DNA of 64,000 bases from Muscardinus avellanarius. Taxonomy: Eukaryota > Chordata > Mammalia > Rodentia > Gliridae. Location: contig OY726571.1 in assembly GCA_963383645.1 (NCBI GenBank), forward strand, positions 80,311,108 to 80,375,107, read 5' to 3'. This document shows positions 60,624-64,000 of the stretch, one piece after another; within the stretch, counting starts at the first letter, position 1, and the number at the start of each line of letters is the position of its first letter. A program made the position numbers and the translations under genes. The notes under the pieces were generated by a model that saw only the letters and a program-made list of their open reading frames with translations, was not told the DNA's origin and did not search any database.

Positions 60624-60700
60624 CTGGTGAGACAAATACAGTGAAAATCAAAGTCCAATGGTGACATCGTGTGGCTGCGTATTGAAACTGCAGTGAAATG

Positions 60701-60704
<4 letters not shown>

Positions 60705-60738
<34 letters not shown>

Positions 60739-60800
60739 TACTGGGGATTGAACCCAGCTGGTGCATTCTATCTCTGAGCTACACTTCCAGCCCTTCCCAA
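60705..60800 (-). mobile_element. ID-like SINE half with a 33-base T tract
   Basis: A pure T run (60705-60737), 'gtactggggattgaaccc', and 'ctatctctgagctacacttccagccc'. It starts 82 bp from the DCDC2 exon on its intronic acceptor side. Confidence 0.85.
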
Positions 60801-60865
60801 TTTTAACAGAGTCTTACTACCATTGCTGAGCTAATGATTGCTTTTTAATAGTATTTGAGATTGCT

Positions 60866-61067
60866 TTTTTTTTTTTTTTTGGTGGTGGTACTGGAGTTTT
60901 GGGAAACCCTTCTACCTCTGAGCTACACTCCCAGATATCTATTTTTTATATTTTTATTTGTAAACAGGGTCTCTTAAGCCAACAAGGCTGGCTTCGAACC
61001 TGCACAATCCTCCTGTCTCCGTCTCCCAAGCGCGGGGATTACAAGCGTGCGCCACCACGCCCGGCAG
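60866..61067 (-). mobile_element. Young-looking B1-dID SINE with target-site duplication
   Basis: A T-tail, 'ggtggtggtactggag', 'cttctacctctgagctacactcc' and an intact B1 end 'caccacgcccggc'. The host sequence GATTGCTTTTTAATAGT is repeated at 60836-60852 and 61068-61084. The match continues for seven more bases with one mismatch. Confidence 0.95.
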
Positions 61068-61599
61068 GATTGCTTTTTAATAGTGTTTGAGTTCCCTTTA
61101 GGGTGATAGGATTTTGACAGCCCCCACCTCAATCCCCCCAGTTCTTCCATATTTTCACTAGGCAAGGTACAGTAGCCACACGATCAGCCCAGCAAGCAGG
61201 ACAGAGTGTGGCTAGAACCATGGCTTAACCTTTGCTACCAATTTAGTGACATGCCACCAGACCTACAGTACTGAGCTAGGAAGGACAATGTGGACCTCCG
61301 TTGAACCCTCCCAACCACCAACCAGTGAGGAAGCCTGGTGCCTTAAAACAAAACTGCCTTTAGATATTGTCCTTTCCCAGGAAATACACCCGGAGCTGTA
61401 AGCACGTATGTTTGTATCACACTGAATCCCACTGAATGATGTAGAGCTGCGATGCACAGGAGAATACTATACGTTCTATAGTATACCAGAATAGCTTTAT
61501 TCAGCGTAATGTAAACAAAAAAAATATTTTTAGTGCAAGAGAATCACAGAGCTGGCTTTCCATATGGCACCAAACAATTGGTGGTATTTATTCTGTAGA

Positions 61600-62060
61600 T
61601 TCCTGCAAGATTTTCACAACCTATGACTTTTAAGTCCTTCACCGTAAAATGTAACCTAAATCTCTAAGACTTCAGGTTAAGCTCCTTTCACTTGCTTTCC
61701 TCTGGAAAGCAATAATCGCTGTTTTCCATATCTGAAGTGATTTTAATGTCCCCCCTCAGCCTTCTCTTCTCCAGGCCAAGTAATCAAAGGATCACAGGGC
61801 CATTTGTCATTCTGTCTACTTGCCTCTAGACAAGTTTAATGCTCCAGCCGTCCTCACAGATGTGTGCTCTGTCCAATTTTTAAGGCTCTCCAGGGATGGA
61901 AATTTCACCTCCTTCCCTGGTAATCTATTACAGTGTTTGATTACCCCTCTAGTTGAGAAAATATGTTTTTATCTTTTGCCTTAAAGTCCCCTCTGTCTGC
62001 GTAAGAGAAGCCTGTTTCCCAGAGCCCAATTATTTAATATATTTGCTGTAATGATGCTTC
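61600..62060 (+). mobile_element. CR1/L3-like LINE relic (very old)
   Basis: The order 'cctcagccttctcttctccaggcc', then 'gatggaaatttcacctccttccctgg', 'ctattacagtgtttgattaccc' and 'gttgagaaaatatg' resembles the conserved CR1/L3 3' region. Such elements date from before placental mammals. Ends and strand label are approximate. Confidence 0.5.
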
Positions 62061-62949
62061 TTATGGCCAAAGTTACAACATCGCCCTTAATTAGATGTGA
62101 GATGCATCTTTACATTTGCGGGGGAACCATTGTTATATGCTCGGCGCCGTGTGAGCCAATGTGATACCCTAAGAGGTGGAGGAGATGCAGCTTCCCTCAG
62201 GTAGTATCCGGCCCACGAGATGGAGAGAGATACCGAGCTGATGAGATGCATTAGGTAGGGGATAGACTGAGACCTGTCCAGGTGAGGATGGGAAAGAAAG
62301 AGGGAGGGAAATCGGACACATCTCTCGTTCATTTCCAAAACTGCCTTAGAAGACAACAATCACAGCCAGGTATCAGAATCAGCAGACTATAGTTACGACT
62401 TATATTCATGACTTTGAGGATGACATTTTTATCCAAATGTCACACTTGCTTACAAAAATACCACAAAGAGAAACCCACAGACACCAAAAGAATCTATTCT
62501 TAGATCCACAATCCATGAAATGTTTAACTATATCCAAAGAGAGCCGTGAAGAGTTTGCAAATGTGTTTTCAGAATAAGCAATCCACCAGAAAAGGCAAAT
62601 ACGATCGATGATAACAAATATAATAAAATTGAACGAGCACTGGAATGGAAAATGGTAGCCATAGGATTTAAACTGCAAAGAGGCAAATGTACAGTGGCAG
62701 GAATTGAGAATACTGAGATAAAACTGTTTGCCTTGGGTGTGGGAAGAGGCTGGCTCCCAAGTGGTGAACAGAGATGTTTAAGCCATCTCTTTTAACAACA
62801 CAGAACAAGAGACAGAAGTTAGAAAGGAATTCATGAGAATAAAGAGGGACCCAAAACAGAAGGCAGCTATAGAGTTACCATGTGACAGAAGAGAGCCCAC
62901 TAGGGTTTTAATTTTCACTCTAAAGGCTGCGTAACATTAAAGGTGGAGC

Positions 62950-63160
62950 TACCAGGCATGGTGGCGCACCCTTGTAATCCCTGTGCTTGGGAGGCTGAGA
63001 CAGGAGGATCGCACAAGTTGGAAGCCAGCCTCAGCTACTTAGTGAGGCTCTCAGCAACTTAGTAAGACCGTTTCCAAATAAAGTGTAAAATAGGTCTGGG
63101 AGTATAGCCCAGAAGTAGAAAAGCCCCTGGGTTCCACCCCAGTACCACACACACAAAAAA
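62950..63160 (+). mobile_element. Young-looking B1-dID SINE with target-site duplication
   Basis: 'ggcatggtggcgcacccttg' opens the B1-like half and 'aggtctgggagtatagccc' the ID-like half, ending in a CA/A tail. The 14-mer ATTAAAGGTGGAGC flanks it at 62936-62949 and 63161-63174. Confidence 0.95.
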
Positions 63161-63340
63161 ATTAAAGGTGGAGCAATATTAATTTTAGGGCAAACATACT
63201 TTTAAAGCACTTTATTATAAATTGCTTATATAATATGCATGAATTTTTAAAAACTTGGAAGATGAAAAATAAACAAGCATGACCTTCTGATCTCATGACC
63301 CAGATGTAACTGTAAGTAATGTTTTGACAATTCTCCCTGC

Positions 63341-63354
63341 CTCCCTCTCTCTCT

Positions 63355-63397
<43 letters not shown>
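63341..63397. repeat. (CT)n(CA)n microsatellite
   Basis: A short CT run is followed by about 39 bp of CA units. Confidence 0.93.
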
Positions 63398-63399
<2 letters not shown>

Positions 63400-64000
63400 G
63401 ATTATATTATACATATAATTTATGTCATTTTTACTTTAAAATCATACTATGAACACGCCATTCAATGTTAGTTGAAAATAATAAAATTTAGTGATGCTAT
63501 ATCATAATTAATGGAAACAGAAGTTTTAAATGAGCAGAGTAAACTTTCGACCACTAATGTCCAGTGACCGTGTCGTACGAGCTGCTCAGTGGCCGTACCT
63601 GGGAAGGTCAGAGGGCTCTTCTCTGAGAGCCCAGCACCTCGTGGAGGGAGAGCACACAGGCGTGAGCCACTTCTCTCTCCACATCTGTGGCCGGCATCTC
63701 CATACTACCTTAGGAAACAAGAGAAAAGCCAAATCCCCAGTTGAATCCCGCCCTGCCCGGTGCCCCACCTCCTCACACACTCCCCCCACCAAACTAGCCC
63801 CTGGGCCCACTAGCTTCCCAGTTTTGATCCAACTAACTCAAGAAACCCCCCAGCCTCTTCACCAGGCTCTTCCCCTCCTTCATGTCCATGGCAACCTCAT
63901 GGACTCCTTCCCTCTCCATCTTGCTATGAGCATCTGAGTGGTACCACCCAGGGGAGAAGCCACCCCACAACTTGGTCCAAATAGCAATTGGACTCCCTCA

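Larger units (their letters stand above)
60624..64000 (-). other. DCDC2: Part of a DCDC2 intron running off the window
   Basis: It contains SINEs, a CR1/L3-like relic and a microsatellite. No DCDC2 exon was found. At 63.53-64.0 kb the GC content rises, with a 135-codon open frame on the + strand that has no recognisable homology. Confidence 0.75.

Noticed and set aside
1..64000. CRISPR array, phage, plasmid or operon-like system
   Set aside because: The DNA is mammalian nuclear sequence. All regularly spaced repeats are microsatellites or SINEs.

Overview
This window is nuclear DNA of a rodent, most probably a squirrel-family (sciurid) species. It has widely spaced spliced exons, long introns, microsatellites and many copies of one dimeric SINE. 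That SINE has an Alu/B1-like left half joined to an ID-like right half and an A-rich tail, the B1-dID (STRID/MEN-type) layout known from squirrels. There is no bacterial, viral or organellar gene organisation, and no CRISPR array or operon.

Two protein-coding genes face each other tail to tail, matching the NRSN1-DCDC2 order known from mammals (human 6p22). NRSN1 (neurensin-1) lies on the + strand: a CpG-rich promoter and probable non-coding first exon (about 300-615), a coding exon at 8045-8233 and a terminal coding exon at 17602-18000. The two coding exons join in phase 0 and give a complete 195-residue two-pass membrane protein. DCDC2 (doublecortin domain-containing 2) lies on the - strand and only its 3' end is present: coding exons at 60623-60523, 46757-46455 and 42815-42711. 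They encode 168 complete residues of the acidic C-terminal tail plus part of one codon. The doublecortin domains and promoter lie beyond the right edge.

Region by region: 1-615 promoter and first exon of NRSN1; 616-17601 its two introns; 18001 to about 19.2 kb its probable 3' UTR; about 19.2-37.1 kb an intergenic stretch of repeats (SINEs, LINE-1 pieces, MaLR-type LTRs and a 265-bp polypyrimidine tract); about 37.1-42.7 kb a SINE-free block that is the candidate DCDC2 3' UTR; 42.7-64 kb the DCDC2 3' exons and introns. Both genes act in neurons or ciliated cells and both products are linked to microtubules, but nothing here shows that they are co-regulated.

I found no convincing new gene system. 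The observations most worth checking are an exact RFX X-box in a GC-rich patch inside a DCDC2 intron, a possible very long DCDC2 3' UTR, inverted SINE pairs that could form double-stranded RNA in DCDC2 transcripts, an unidentified retrocopy-like fragment near 45.3 kb, and an ancient CR1/L3-like relic near 61.8 kb. Repeat boundaries are by eye and approximate.
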